DNA from: Sesamum alatum | Lineage: Eukaryota > Streptophyta > Magnoliopsida > Lamiales > Pedaliaceae | Length of the DNA: 64,000 nucleotides | NCBI GenBank assembly: GCA_034509735.1 | Contig: JACGWO010000003.1 | Span: 36,230,466 to 36,294,465, forward strand | Direction of reading: 5' to 3' | In this document: piece after piece, positions 10,906-22,189 of the stretch | How the letters are laid out: each line of letters opens with the position of its first letter | How positions within the stretch are numbered: the first letter of the stretch is position 1 | The notes under the pieces: generated by a model | The model's database searches: none | The model's input: only the letters and a program-made list of their open reading frames with translations | Told to the model about the DNA's origin: nothing | Translations under genes and position numbers: made by a program

Positions 10906-11560
10906 AGGCCAAGTCTACTTGGCCCAAACAGCAAGGGTGCTTGTCCATGAGGCCACATTTGTATCCGCTGACTTGGCAAGCCCAAGGAAAGAGCCCCGTA
11001 CAACATGCCTAGTCATCATACAGTAGGGATTCTACATCATACAGGTGACTACCACGTGGAGGACACATCATATTAAAAATCTCAACCAAATTCTCGAAGG
11101 ACTGGCTAGAATCCGAATTTTACTCAGTAAGTAATTGTTTCCAAAAAAAAGGTTTAGTAAAATGGTCCTATTTCGATCAATACTCATCTAAATCCTATAG
11201 GTTTGTTGGAGAAGATAGCTCACTCTCGAGGCTTTCTAATGACGTTCGACATTCAACCAAATTCCCTTGGAATTGGCCCCACGAGCTTCTGTAAAATAAC
11301 TCTTTGTGCAGTCATTTTGTCAAGTAACTGATTCTCTACTTTGCAACTTCACTCTCACTCAATCTCTCTACATTTCTAAGTCATTTTCGGCTTCTCACAT
11401 ATGATTTATCACTTTAGAATAATCTTGCACCATTTTCTCACTTTAATTCAAGTTCTCCATTTATTTTTATCAGTAATAAGAAAATTACTGACTTAAGCAT
11501 AGGAGTGCTAACCCCTCATTGCAGGTTACTCCCCCCTAAATTTTGAAATTTTCGTGAAGG
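10906..11560 (+). mobile_element. LTR-like remnant with 'gacttaagcataggag' block
   Basis: GC-richer stretch ending in actgacttaagcataggagt gctaaccccc-like sequence (about 11490-11530), the R/U5-like block seen in plant LTRs. No coding domains; paired LTR not found. It follows directly on the tandem duplication and may be part of the same degenerate retroelement. Confidence 0.4.
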
Positions 11561-11627
11561 CCCCTCGATATTTTATGGTGTTGTTGGACCCCGGTACGCA
11601 TCAATAATAATAATTAAAAAAAATCTA

Positions 11628-11894
11628 TCTATACTATATATTGCTGGAGATGTCCCTTTTGGTGTCCAAGTTAATTTTGGTCTGCCATTTTTCAAAAACT
11701 TTTAAACTAATTAATTATTTGTAACTTCCCACTCATCATGATCTTTCATAATTAACTACCTTTTAGTAGTAGTTTTTTCTTTCTCATATATTTTTATCTT
11801 ATTTTAGGTAATTTTTAACTCTATAAAAAATAAATAATATATAAAATAAATTTATAAAAGTTGTGCACATATATAGGAGTGTCACACTTACTAG
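11628..11894 (+). mobile_element. Helitron-like element 1
   Basis: Begins tctatactatatattg after A and ends ttactag before T, as Helitrons inserted between A and T do (5' TC, 3' CTRR). 267 bp, non-coding. The subterminal hairpin (gtgcac..gagtgtcac) is weak. Confidence 0.55.
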
Positions 11895-12195
11895 TACTAT
11901 ATATCAAGAGAACGCCTTTTTGGGTGTCTCCCTTTTTGTTGTTTGTTTTTTTAATATTTAATGTACTTTCTTTTATCTATCCATCTAACTTCTTAGTCCT
12001 CCCATTATCTTTGAATAGTTATTTTTCTTTTATTTATTTATTTTCATACATATTTTTCTCATTAATTTTTTATAAATTTAATATTAACTTATTATTTTAT
12101 ATATTATTATTAAAGAATAAATATTTTATGAATATTTTGTTTCTAAATGTTATTATAAAATTTGCACACGCATAGAATGTGCCACAAACTACTAG
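11895..12195 (+). mobile_element. Helitron-like element 2, adjacent to element 1
   Basis: Starts tactatatatcaag right after the CTAG of element 1 and ends actactag before T at 12195. A subterminal hairpin gcacacgcatagaatgtgc (12164-12182) has stem gcaca/tgtgc and lies 13 bp before the end. The 5' TC is missing or shared. Confidence 0.55.
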
Positions 12196-12957
12196 TAATA
12201 ATAATGAGTTTCCAACTTACTTTCAAAACTTTAACAAATTAGTTCAATTCTTTTCAAATTAATTAATTACAAGTTTGTCATTATAATTAGTATCATAGTG
12301 AGCTCTATAATATTCTCATTTTATCTAAACACTTCAACAACTTATTTAAAATAAAATCTTATATCTTATAAATTAAAAAAGCATCTAATGTCTATCAAAA
12401 AAAAAAAGCATCTTATGAAATATATATAAATTTATATGATTTTATTTATAAAAAAAAAAACACGTCAATTTCCATATCCTTTTATTTTTTGCTTCTTCAG
12501 GACTACTTAATTTAACTCTCGGCATTGACGTTATATTTTGATTCATAGATTTGAATTTTGGATAATGAATTTTAAATCACGTCACATCAAAAGAATTTGA
12601 AATTCATCAATATTTAACATAAAATAGTTCGAAATTATAGTTGAACAATTTAAAATCCTTCAAATTTAGAATTATCCAAACAAATTCGAGTGCTTCAATG
12701 TTATTGGAAATTTAAAATCCATCAATCCAAATGTAACCTAAAAAAAACGTTCAAGTCCTGCATACTAGTGTGCCGATAATTGACCATGATGATAGTTTTC
12801 TTTTCACATTGTAAGATGTAAAATTCAATTTGAGATATTTTATATATATTTGATTAAATTTCACTATTTTTCTATAATAAACAATATAATTAATTATGTT
12901 TTACAAGAGGAAAAATAAAGAGAACTTGTACTACTAATTTGTAATATTAATTTAATA

Positions 12958-13215
12958 TCTATACTATTATAAAAGAAAACTCATTTGACGTACCAACTTT
13001 AGAATGCCCCATTTTACCCTTCCATTTGTTTTATTTCTTTAAAAAAATTGCCCATAATAGTAATTTTAATACTTTTTAATAAATTTACTAAAATACCTTT
13101 TAAACTTCCTTAGCCCACTATTTCATGATCGCTACCTAACTAACCAATAAAATTATTAATAATTTATAAGTTTTTAAATAATTTTGCACACGCATTGAGT
13201 GTGCTGTTTGCCTAG
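12958..13215 (+). mobile_element. Helitron-like element 3 with complete termini
   Basis: 258 bp. 5' end tctatactattataaaag after A; 3' end tttgcctag before T; perfect 6-bp stem gcacac/gtgtgc with loop gcattga at 13186-13204, 11 bp from the end. These are all hallmarks of a non-autonomous Helitron. No Rep/helicase gene. Confidence 0.72.
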
Positions 13216-13390
13216 TATAATAAAAAACCATCATAACATTAAAGTTAATGTCGCAACAATTTGCCCTACAAATTAGCTACCTATATATGACATTAAACTA
13301 ATTGGACCAAACATTACATTCTATTAAAGTTTGTCTGGACCGGACTGTTCCGGTTTGAGGTTGAGTCGGATCGGATTCCAAGCACGCATT

Positions 13391-13570
13391 CTTTTTTTTT
13401 ACGAGATTCCTTTAATTTTTACGTCATTTAGTACATCCAAATTTAATAATTAATTCAACATGTTGATGTTTTTAAATCAATCAACATATTTGTAGGACTC
13501 GAACTCACAACCTCTTAATTGCGATATCTCAATCACACCACTCAAACAATGTCTAATGAACCAGAACACA
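13391..13570 (-). mobile_element. SINE-like tRNA-derived fragment
   Basis: On the minus strand: an A-box-like 'tttgagtggt', a B-box-like 'gagttcgagtcc' some 45 bp later, and an A-run at the far end (plus-strand T-run near 13391). Flanking duplication not resolved. The bases from 13571 to 14730 show only AT-rich intergenic sequence. Confidence 0.45.
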
Positions 13571-14730
13571 CATTCCAGAATTCAAATAGTACATGGATGG
13601 TAAAAGTGGGCCGACAAATTGAAAAATAAACAAGTTAATTAACTTTAATGAGATTAAGATTGGGAAGTGTCCCACAAATACCTTATTTCTCATAGTGCAA
13701 ATCTAATTAAGACAATCATAATGATGGACGAAAGTTAGACATTACAAACAAAAAGTTGATCATACTTTGGAAACCAACGTTGGAATGTTAGAAACCATGA
13801 CATTAATTCCTATTTGGCTCCGAGATTCATATAGGAAGACTTTCCAACAAAAAATTTTATCACACTTTTAAGCTAAAATTTGAGAAAATTATCATTATAA
13901 AAGTAATCATACACTCACATGTGTTCTTATTATACATAAAAGTACAAATATCATTTATTTATTGTTAATATTATTTTTCTCATATACATATATTAAAAAT
14001 AATAAATACATGATTACATCAATATCATCATAAATTGAACACATTCAATCAATACACGATAAAGTAAGACAAATACTCACATGTTTAGTGAAGTTCAAAT
14101 TCATGATTTCAAACTTGTTCAATAGTCTTAGCCCCACTAAATCAGGACATCATTGATATTTTCTCATAAAATTTTCTTAAAAATAGATTTTTAATAATTT
14201 TAAAATTATTTAATTAGTTTGATTCAAGACAACATAAACGAATCAAGGTCGGGTCAGATCCAAAATCCAATAAAACATTATTAATGGGCCAAATTTTAAA
14301 TTTTGATAAACTCATCTCAGATTCGATCCGTTATAACCACTCTTATATTAAAAGATTAAAATAGAAAAACGCAGTACTGCAAATTAATCTATTAAAACTA
14401 CAAAGTATTGAAAGGTCACGTGCAGGGTTCAATGCACGTGACTAGCAAATATAATTGTGTAATTCCATGATTGACCCTAGCAGGGAGCGGTGTGTGATAA
14501 TGTGAAATGATTAGGAATTACCTGAGAAAGTAGAGGGTTGGCAAGTGGGAGTGGTTAAAAAGGTAAATTGACATTAAATACTTCACATGTATTTGTACCC
14601 CAAAATATGAGAAGTCCTCACATGTAACAATAATGCCCAATGAGATTTCTGGTTTCAATTATGGGCAATCATAATTATTACTCAACTACCTTATATTAAA
14701 AATCAAATATATCAATTTATGTATATACAT

Positions 14731-14978
14731 TTTTTTTAATTAAAAACGATGAATTTTATTAATTGAAAGTAAAATAATTATATTTAGTCATGTCGGCTAT
14801 CAATATCGAACAGGGACAATTACAAACAGTCAAATCAATAATATCACATAAACTAACACCAGCAGCAAATCATACCTGCTATACTGTAGAAATAACATCA
14901 ACTCACACAGGGGTTCGAACCCACAACCTCTAGGATCATGGAGCCTCAACTTTGCCAACTAAACTAAGCCTCCTCGGC
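14731..14978 (-). mobile_element. tRNA-derived SINE with target-site duplication
   Basis: Reads on the minus strand. Head has a pol III A box (cttagtttagttggc) and a perfect B box ggttcgaaccc about 50 bp on; the tail ends in 'aataaaattcatcg' and an A-rich run (plus-strand T run at 14731). Flanked by gtatatacat (14721-14730) and gtatatgcat (14979-14988), nine of ten bases alike. Length 248 bp fits plant SINEs. It is not a tRNA gene: no acceptor stem or cloverleaf can be drawn. Confidence 0.78.
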
Positions 14979-14988
14979 GTATATGCAT

Positions 14989-16799
14989 AGTTTTTTGCAA
15001 CTTGCAAGTGATAAATGAGTATTTGTTGTTTTTGAAATAATTTTGAAAGTAAATTTGGAAACAATGATTTTGTAAAAATAATTGCATATTTGTCTCGCAA
15101 TTTTGGATTTTTATTTTTATTTGTTGCGATATATTTATCTTTTAGTATAAATTAGGGCAATTTGTTTAATTTTTTTTTTCATTTATAATAATTTTAAGGG
15201 CGACGAAATTGGAAAAAATCTGAATTTCTTTTTATATAGCAAATGTCAAATAAAATTGCGGTAGATGGGATATTATTTAATACTTTAGGAGCATTTGGAA
15301 AGACGACTATATTTTCTGAAATTACATTCTCATTACCAACTGTAAAAATCAATATGTGGATTGTTTGATATCAAATATTTATAAAGGAAACTAAGTATTT
15401 TTCATCACATATCTTAAGATCAATACTTTTTATTAGTTACGGGATTATCATTAATAGTCTCATAAGTTATAAAAAAAATTCTCCCTTTTAGTCCTTACGT
15501 CAAATTTCATTAGTATTTTGACGGAAAAGAGCACGTATTCGTTAATCCTTCAACATTCTGGATAATAATCGTGTGCTTAACCCGTGGTCTTTTTTTTACA
15601 AAATATTGATGAAATCTGATAAAAAATAAAATAAAAAATTATAATTTATGAAACCATTAACAAGAATCTTGAGAAGAGATAAAAGTTGTTTAGGAGTACA
15701 AAGCAAGGCCAAGCACATAGAATCATGAGAGAAGCAACTTTTGGTTAAGGGGTAGCTAAAAATGGCAGCTAGAACCAAAGAAAGAGAGGTAATTATTATT
15801 ATCATTAATTATGATAAAAGAAGAATCTCATCAACTCACCCAATAATTATAATTACTTTGCTTTTTCATTTTTCCATAGATTTCATTGGCCCACCTCACA
15901 TTTTCATGTCGTCGAAAGTATTAGTTACTCGATTCAGAGTTCTAGATCTATACGATTTTGAGGTATAGTTCAATTTGAATAAATATATAAAATTTGAGAA
16001 AATAAATAAACGGTAGGCTGATGGGAAGTCTTTAATTAAGAGTCCTCAATGCTCAAGTTAGGTCTATTGCGAAATCAAAACGTAATCTAAGAATACTCTC
16101 TCAATAGAATGACGTACATTGACCCTCAAATGACTATAAATTATCTACAGAATCAAATATCCACACTTATATGGATCTATGTACATGTCAAAATCTCCAT
16201 CATCCATGTTTTGAATTATCAACGATGGTGAATCTGGATCATCAACTCAGATCAAGTGCAATATGATCTAGATAAAAAGGTACGAATATCTGATTCTATT
16301 TAGATATTTGAAATTCTAAGGTGGTGCGTTTAGACATGCCTGTCTTGTTAAAAATGCACGAATCTTTGGTGATGTTTGGATATTTTAATAAAAATATGAA
16401 AATGAATATTAAGTTGAAGCACGTGGAAACGAGGTCCACAGGGGCACCCCATAGTTGACGAATTTACAGCCAAATTATTTCAGAAAAAAAGAAGTAGCTG
16501 TGAAGCTATGATGAAAATGCACTCATAACACAAGAAGAGCTTCGCCAACTCACCCCATCACTTACCATTATTTCAAACTTACCCTTTAATAATTAGTATC
16601 CCAAAATCAAAAATTATTCTTACCTTATGATACTAGTCAGAATTATTGCTATTATTATTGTTGTTAATATTATTATTATTATAACGTAAAATGTATCATA
16701 ATATCGTCATGGGGCACCCCGCCACATAATTTGAGGGTTCAATCGTCATTTTGTTGTGCATGATAACTTTATGCTATAAGAAAAATTTCTTATCCCATG
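14989..16799. other. AT-rich intergenic region without a gene
   Basis: No coding region is supported. 15425-15600 resembles one arm of the 3825-4257 element ('cttttagtcctta', 'ttttgacggaaaagagcacg'), probably a decayed Mutator-like piece. A short trinucleotide run of att/atta lies near 16640-16680. Confidence 0.4.
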
Positions 16800-17190
16800 T
16801 TGGTCGCAGGTTGCAGGTCGCCTCCGATTCATCAGATGATTTTTGGGACCTGAAAAAAGGAAATCGTTAGGCTTGTTGGGAGGTTCCCCCAGCCAAAACC
16901 TTCCGATGCTTAAGTTAGATACTAGATCGAGATAGAAGGTACGATTTGATAAGTATTTTGAATTGAGTACAATAAATGTCGTACCTTAAATGTTGTCTGA
17001 CTGGGGTATTTATAGGGCTTGAAATGCCCACTTGTTCTGACCATTTGTCACTGTCATTCTGACATTACAGGTAATCAATGCCTCCCTATGTGATAGACCC
17101 TAAGTCGAGTTGCCTTAGATTTTGGACCGAGGCCCAGTCCATTGAGATTATCAGATATGGGCTTAGAGCCCATCAGCTTGTTGGGCCTTT
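16800..17190 (-). mobile_element. LTR-like remnant, reverse orientation
   Basis: On the minus strand a TATA-like ctataaataccc (around 17008-17020) is followed about 95 bp downstream by ctaacttaagcatcgg (near 16912), the same block found in plus orientation near 11495 and 2390. No coding domain or partner LTR is visible. Confidence 0.45.
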
Positions 17191-17322
17191 CTAGGAAGGT
17201 ATTTTTGTCATTTTTATAATACTTCATATTACATCCTCATTACACGTCGAATTTGATGGCACCAATCGAACCAATCACATAAGAATAATATTATTCTATA
17301 ATTAATCATTCATCTCGAATTA

Positions 17323-17406
17323 TATACTAATTATACCATAAATATATTATACTCATACATTGCTTATACTAATTATACCATAAATATATTATACTCATAC
17401 ATTGCT
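17323..17406 (+). repeat. Perfect 2 x 42-bp tandem duplication
   Basis: Units 17323-17364 and 17365-17406 are identical, beginning tatactaattataccataa and ending tacattgct. Non-coding. Confidence 0.9.
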
Positions 17407-18022
17407 TATTTATAAAATAATAAGATATATATTAATGATTTAACTATTCAATGTATTTAATAACATGCGGATGATAGCAAGAATATGGGTAGAACACAGA
17501 CCTGAATACCCAAACTAAACCATCATTGAGAATCTTCGGACAGCCCCCAGCCCCTCTAACATCACTTTTCTTCCCAAAAGTCCAAAATACCCATACCAAT
17601 TTCCACATGCGAAATACCAAGAATGCCCCTGGCCAACCCTTCAAGAGCCATCCATCATTCACATGATGCTATCATGGTAATCATAGTAAAATGGAAGAAG
17701 AACATCAAAAATCTTGTCTATAGAAGCTCAAGCCGCCTTCTATTCATACACGTGAATGATTACCACAATTTCAGTTTTCTATTACAAATTAAGTTCATAT
17801 ATATTAAAGATATACAGATTGTCATGAAAATTTTTGTCACACGTTGTTGTCACACCAATACCTAGTAATATTATTGTATATATCTTCATTAGAATTACAA
17901 GTTAATTTAATTATATTTTATAATTTTAACAATAGTTGTGTATCATTTCTATCAAAATGTAATAAAAGATTCATCGAGTTGAAATGCCGACATCTCATTC
18001 TCTCTCTCTCCATCCTTTTTGC

Positions 18023-18031
18023 TTTATATAT
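18023..18031 (+). promoter_or_regulatory. TATA box of the LITTLE ZIPPER gene
   Basis: tttatatat follows a (CT)n-rich tract (17996-18012), a frequent plant core-promoter layout. A leader intron is likely between donor 18127 (aag|gtattt) and acceptor ending 18236 (ctggcag), leaving only five bases before the ATG in the second exon. Confidence 0.55.
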
Positions 18032-18241
18032 GTTCACCTGCTCTAGCAATTTCTCACTCTGCTTCTCAAAACAAATTAAACTACCATTACACTAGTTCTT
18101 GCAGCTTATTTTTCTCCTGTAAAAAGGTATTTTCTTTTTAAACTTTCCATACTAGTATTAAATATATATTCTTACACCCTTTATTTTCATTTAATTAATG
18201 ATCATGTCTTGTTCACATTGAAAATTTGTCTGGCAGAAATA

Positions 18242-18457
18242 ATGGAAAAAGTGAACTCAAAGCTGCAGATGGAGAACTTCCACATCATGCAAGAGAACGA
18301 GAGGCTGAGGAAGACGGCGGAACTCCTTGACCAAGAAAATCAGGCCCTTCTCAGCCAGCTCAAGCAGCGCCTCGCCGTCGCCGGAACTTCCACCTCCTCC
18401 GCCTCCAACTCCAAATCCAAATCCAAATCCAAACCCAAGTCCAGCACCAAGAAATGA
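18242..18457 (+). CDS. ZPR3: LITTLE ZIPPER (ZPR3/ZPR4-type) leucine-zipper microprotein
   Basis: 71-residue protein consisting of one short leucine zipper and a basic/serine-rich tail. ZPR proteins dimerise with HD-ZIP III factors through their zipper and form inactive heterodimers; HD-ZIP III factors in turn activate ZPR genes, giving a feedback loop in shoot meristem and leaf polarity control. The stretch MEKVNSKLQMENFHIMQENE then RLRKTAELLDQENQALLSQL (residues 1-40) follows the known ZPR3/ZPR4 pattern closely, with zipper positions at L8, I15, L22, L29 and L36 spaced by seven. The tail (residues 51-71) is Ser/Lys/Pro-rich, with an SKSKSK run. The start chosen is the first ATG after the predicted leader-intron acceptor; the in-frame codons upstream are intron. 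No neighbour within 2 kb. ZPR3 versus ZPR4 cannot be decided. Confidence 0.9.
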   Translation: MEKVNSKLQMENFHIMQENERLRKTAELLDQENQALLSQLKQRLAVAGTSTSSASNSKSKSKSKPKSSTKK

Positions 18458-20404
18458 GATATGGGGCCCGGCCCGATGTGCCCAGCATTAGGAGTACTGT
18501 CCAAATATGCCTTTTGTGGTGTGTGTTACGTAGAACAATAGGTGCATTTCTTCAATTGAAAATGTTTATCATTTTTATTTGATTTAGAAAGGATCATGAA
18601 ATTTTACTTTGTTTTAATATTTCTTTTTTTTATTCTTTCCTTAGAGATCGTAAGTAGGGACGGCAAGATGGTCCAAATTATCGAGCTTGGGTCTGAAAAT
18701 AGGTTTTAATTTTATAAATTTATTGAATAATATTTATAAATATCTTTTTAATAAATAATATTGTTAACATAATAAAAATTATTAATATTAACAATAATTT
18801 TTAAGAAACCTAAATTGATTAAATGGAAAAATAATTGAAATTTTACTAGATAGAATAAGCAATTCTAAAGTGAAGTCGGATAGGGAGTGGATTTGGGGCC
18901 CAAATAATGGGAGGGCAAGGCACGTCGGATTACCCAGCCCAATGAGATTTAGTCGTTCTTTTACTTGGAATGCATAACATGTTATTTTTGTCATTGTGGA
19001 AAATGGCCTGTTTGTTTGTATGTTTATTTTTAGTTTTAGCTTTCAGTCTCAGCAAAAAATATATTTTTTAATTTTATTTAATTTTTTGTGTAAAATGATA
19101 ATATGTTTGAATTAGTGATGAGATTTTATTTTATATTAAGTTGTGGTGTCAAATAAACATATTCCCAATAATAACATGTATAAATAAACACATTTTCATT
19201 TTAGCTACTGTTTCGAAAATTAAAAATTAAAAAGTTTAATTTACAGGAGCATGTACACCATGCTATATATATATATAGGCTTATTTAATAAAATAATGCA
19301 AAAAATTAATAAAAAATAATATTAAATTAAAAGGAATAATAAATTTAGTGCAAGTCGAGCTTATCGCCAAAAAAGTCTACTATAAGTTGAACTTATATTA
19401 AAGTCGAACTAACGAAATTCGACACTTTTTTTCTTTTTGTTCTTTAATTTTAATAATTATAATTATAAATATAATTAATTATATTCCTTAATAAAATTAA
19501 AATTTACATATAAAAAAAATATAATAATTACAATTGTTTAAAAATGACCATTTGTTATTTTAAAAATACAATAATTACAATTATAATTTAAAAATTATCA
19601 TTAATAATTTATTTATTTAATTATTATAATTATAATTTAAAAATTATTATAATAATTATACTACCCACGCACGCACACATGCACACGCAAGATTTGAACC
19701 TAAAATCTTTAAGAAGAGATCTTGAAGCCCAAATTATTGAAGTGTCCATTGCCTGCCCACTTTTGACTTTGGGTTTATACGAAGTTAAAAATTCCAACAT
19801 CTTGCAATATAAGTATCACGTTACTAGAAAAAAAATTATTATTGGTTATATTTTTAATAATTATAGCTAAAAATTATGATAAATAACTATTATTAACTAC
19901 AGTCATATAAAAATCGATACAAAAACTAGCTTTTCCACCATGAAAAACATATTTGCCATAGCTAAGAGTCATGGTAAAAACTTTTGTCATGGCTTTTAGC
20001 TATGTCAAATGTTTTAATTACCCTCGCAAAAACCACGACTGCCAACCGGTGTGTGGCTGTGGTCAAAAACTATTTGTTACGACTAATTAGTATTAACCAT
20101 ATCAATTGATCATAAGTAAATGTTATATTTCTTGCGCATCATATCATATGAGTATGCATCAATATAATAGAAACATCATACAATCACACAATGTCTCAAA
20201 TCAAGGATTAATGAGATGTGATGAAAGTCTTTAAGAGTGCATGATATATTTACTTCATTTGACAGTACTAGAATGAGATGTCCGGCCAGGACCACTCTGT
20301 CTCACCAGCTGCTCACACAAATTCATATAACTTTGATCAAAGTTCTTTCTTCATTATCATATAATTATATATATATATATATATGTATGTGATTTCAGAA
20401 GGCC
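18458..20404. other. Intergenic region with transposon fragments
   Basis: No gene supported. 18655-18990 has 'gtagggacggcaag' and 'gggcccaaataatggg', possibly a decayed hAT-like piece. 19660-19760 has a 'gatttgaaccta' block, perhaps a decayed SINE. 19825-20110 begins gttactagaaaaaaa and shares 'taactattattaactac.gtca' with 34985-35060, suggesting one CACTA-like family. Confidence 0.35.
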
Positions 20405-20421
20405 GGGGGGGGGGGGGGGGG
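20405..20421 (+). repeat. Homopolymer G17 tract
   Basis: Seventeen uninterrupted G on the plus strand (C on the PEBP transcript strand), starting 66 bp beyond the PEBP stop codon, next to an (AT)n run at 20367-20384. The length may be affected by assembly error. Confidence 0.85.
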
Positions 20422-20486
20422 TATACCCGGCCCTCCCATCAATTTTATTACAAATTTGGTTGAGGGTTATGGTAATTATACTATAA

Positions 20487-21247
20487 TTAGCGCCTCCTGG
20501 CGGCGGTCTCACGCTGTGCATTGAAGAAGACGGCGGCGACGGGGAGGCCCAGCTGATTCTCGGCCGCGAAACGCCGAGTGTTGAAGTAGTCCCTGGAATC
20601 AGGGAGGTTGACGACGGTTTGTCTGCCTCTCTGCTGGAAGAGAAGGAACACGAACCTGTGGATTCCAATGTTGGGCCGTGGTTTCTCGTAGCTCACCATC
20701 TCCCTTCCTGTGTATTAATTAAGGCACCAACAAATTAACACTCCTCTAAAACCCTAATTAGTGTTCATGTAAGTATATGATGATCTTAATATTATTACCA
20801 AATGTGGAATCTGTTGTCCCTGGAATGTCCGTCACCAACCTGCAATATATATGGTTCGTACGTCAAACACAATATAATATAATATTTGTGACCAAAGCTT
20901 CTGTATATATATACCAGTGGAGATGTTCCCTGAGATATGGATCACTCGGCCCTGGAACGTCAGGGTCAGTCATCACCTGCCGTATGATTAGTCAATTTCA
21001 ATAATTAATTATTATATATATCATGATTAGTGAAATTAATTATATATATGCATACCAAGGTGTAGGAAGTTCTGAGATCACCACCCTGAATGTGAACCCT
21101 GGGAGTGGGAGCAACAGCAGAAGGATAGAACTCATATCCATTAATGCAAACTTGTTTATTTCCATAAACTACACACATTCTTACACTCGGAGAGAAGAAG
21201 TCGACAACATCGTCTATCACTCTCCCCACTATCAGCGCCTCTGACAT
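20487..21247 (-). CDS. TFL1/CEN-type PEBP protein (putative floral repressor)
   Basis: Phosphatidylethanolamine-binding-like protein of the FT/TFL1 family, which competes with FT for the bZIP factor FD to control flowering and shoot architecture. Exons on the minus strand: 21056-21247 (192 nt), 20915-20976 (62), 20799-20839 (41), 20487-20707 (221); the 62- and 41-nt middle exons have the sizes conserved in this family. 516 nt, 171 residues. [18 protein letters not shown] (68-85) holds the anion-pocket motif; His82 stands at the site that is Tyr85 in FT and His88 in TFL1, and Asp138 (SRDYFN) at the site that is Gln140 in FT, both TFL1-like. The C-terminal end is [18 protein letters not shown]. 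Unusual: NGYEFYP in place of the near-invariant NGHELFP, and RTSYTLV in place of RSFFTLV. ATC/CEN/TFL1 subtype is not resolved. Confidence 0.93.
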
Positions 21248-21362
21248 CCTTAACTAATATATATGTTTGCCCAAACACAACCTAATTTACATATATTAAG
21301 AAGAAGAGATGATGATGATGATAAGTATATATATAATGAGAGAGAAGAAGCACCCGCCCCCC

Positions 21363-21371
21363 ATATATATA
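21363..21371 (-). promoter_or_regulatory. Possible TATA box of the PEBP gene
   Basis: Alternating atatatata about 115 bp upstream of the start codon; ambiguous because AT runs are common here. Confidence 0.35.
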
Positions 21372-21507
21372 GTGTTGTGATCAAGAATTATATATTCTTG
21401 GTATTTAATCAACTCATGATCAAATAGTACCTCCTCACACAGATAATATATGCTTGCACAATTCTATAATACAAAGATGGGACATCAACATATGATATAT
21501 ATATATA

Positions 21508-22048
21508 GACTCAAATATATTTTTGATCTTGTAATTATGACACTTTGATATTTTTATCCTTTATATTTCTAGTATTGCAAAATAGTCCTATAATTTTTTG
21601 ATATTTTGCCTTTTTGGTCCGTCCTGTACCGGATTTTACAAAAGTTGTCGGAATAAATCATGTGCTCCTCGTTATTTTGGTATTTTCATCCTTTATATTT
21701 CTAGGGGTTGCAAAAGAGTCTTGTAACTTTTTGACATTTCGTAATTTTGGTCCTTCTGGAGTCGGATTTTACAAAAGTTGTCGGAATAAATCATGTGTCA
21801 CGTCATATTTCTTTTTTTAATTTTTCATCCTTGTTGGCAAAAGTGAACCAATCAAAACGAAAGCCCAAATTTAAATGAACCAAGTGAGGCGCACATGATT
21901 TATTCCGGCGATTTTTGCGAAATCTGGCATCGAAAGGACCAAAATTACGAAATGTCAAAAATTTACGAGATTCTTTTGCAATCCTAGAAAGATAAAGTAT
22001 AAAAATGCCAAAATGCCAAAATTACAAAATCAAAAATATATTTAAACC
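21508..22048. mobile_element. Mutator-like long-inverted-repeat element with a duplicated left arm
   Basis: 541 bp. Left end gactcaaatatatttttgat and reversed right end ggtttaaatatatttttgat pair; both arms continue with 'cttta..tttcta.g.(a)ttgcaaaa' and 'cggaataaatcatgtg'. The left arm's inner ~125 bp occurs twice in tandem (blocks ending near 21664 and 21792). Flanked by atatatata at 21499-21507 and 22049-22057, though these lie in AT-rich runs. Confidence 0.65.
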
Positions 22049-22189
22049 ATATATATATAGGTAGAGAGAGTGTGTGTAAGAGTGTGCAGTACCCCTCTCT
22101 TTGAATTAGAGGTGATGAGTTTGAGTTCTATCACAAATGTGAACTTTTATCTCATTTTATGTGAGTTTTAATGGAGGTTATTCAGTATA

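Noticed and set aside
14890..14960. Possible tRNA gene (ggttcgaaccc)
   Set aside because: Only the internal promoter boxes are present; no acceptor or anticodon stems, and it is flanked by a SINE tail and duplication.
17444..17662. 72-codon minus-strand frame rich in Trp and Phe
   Set aside because: No homology recognised, no supporting splice structure, sits among repeats.
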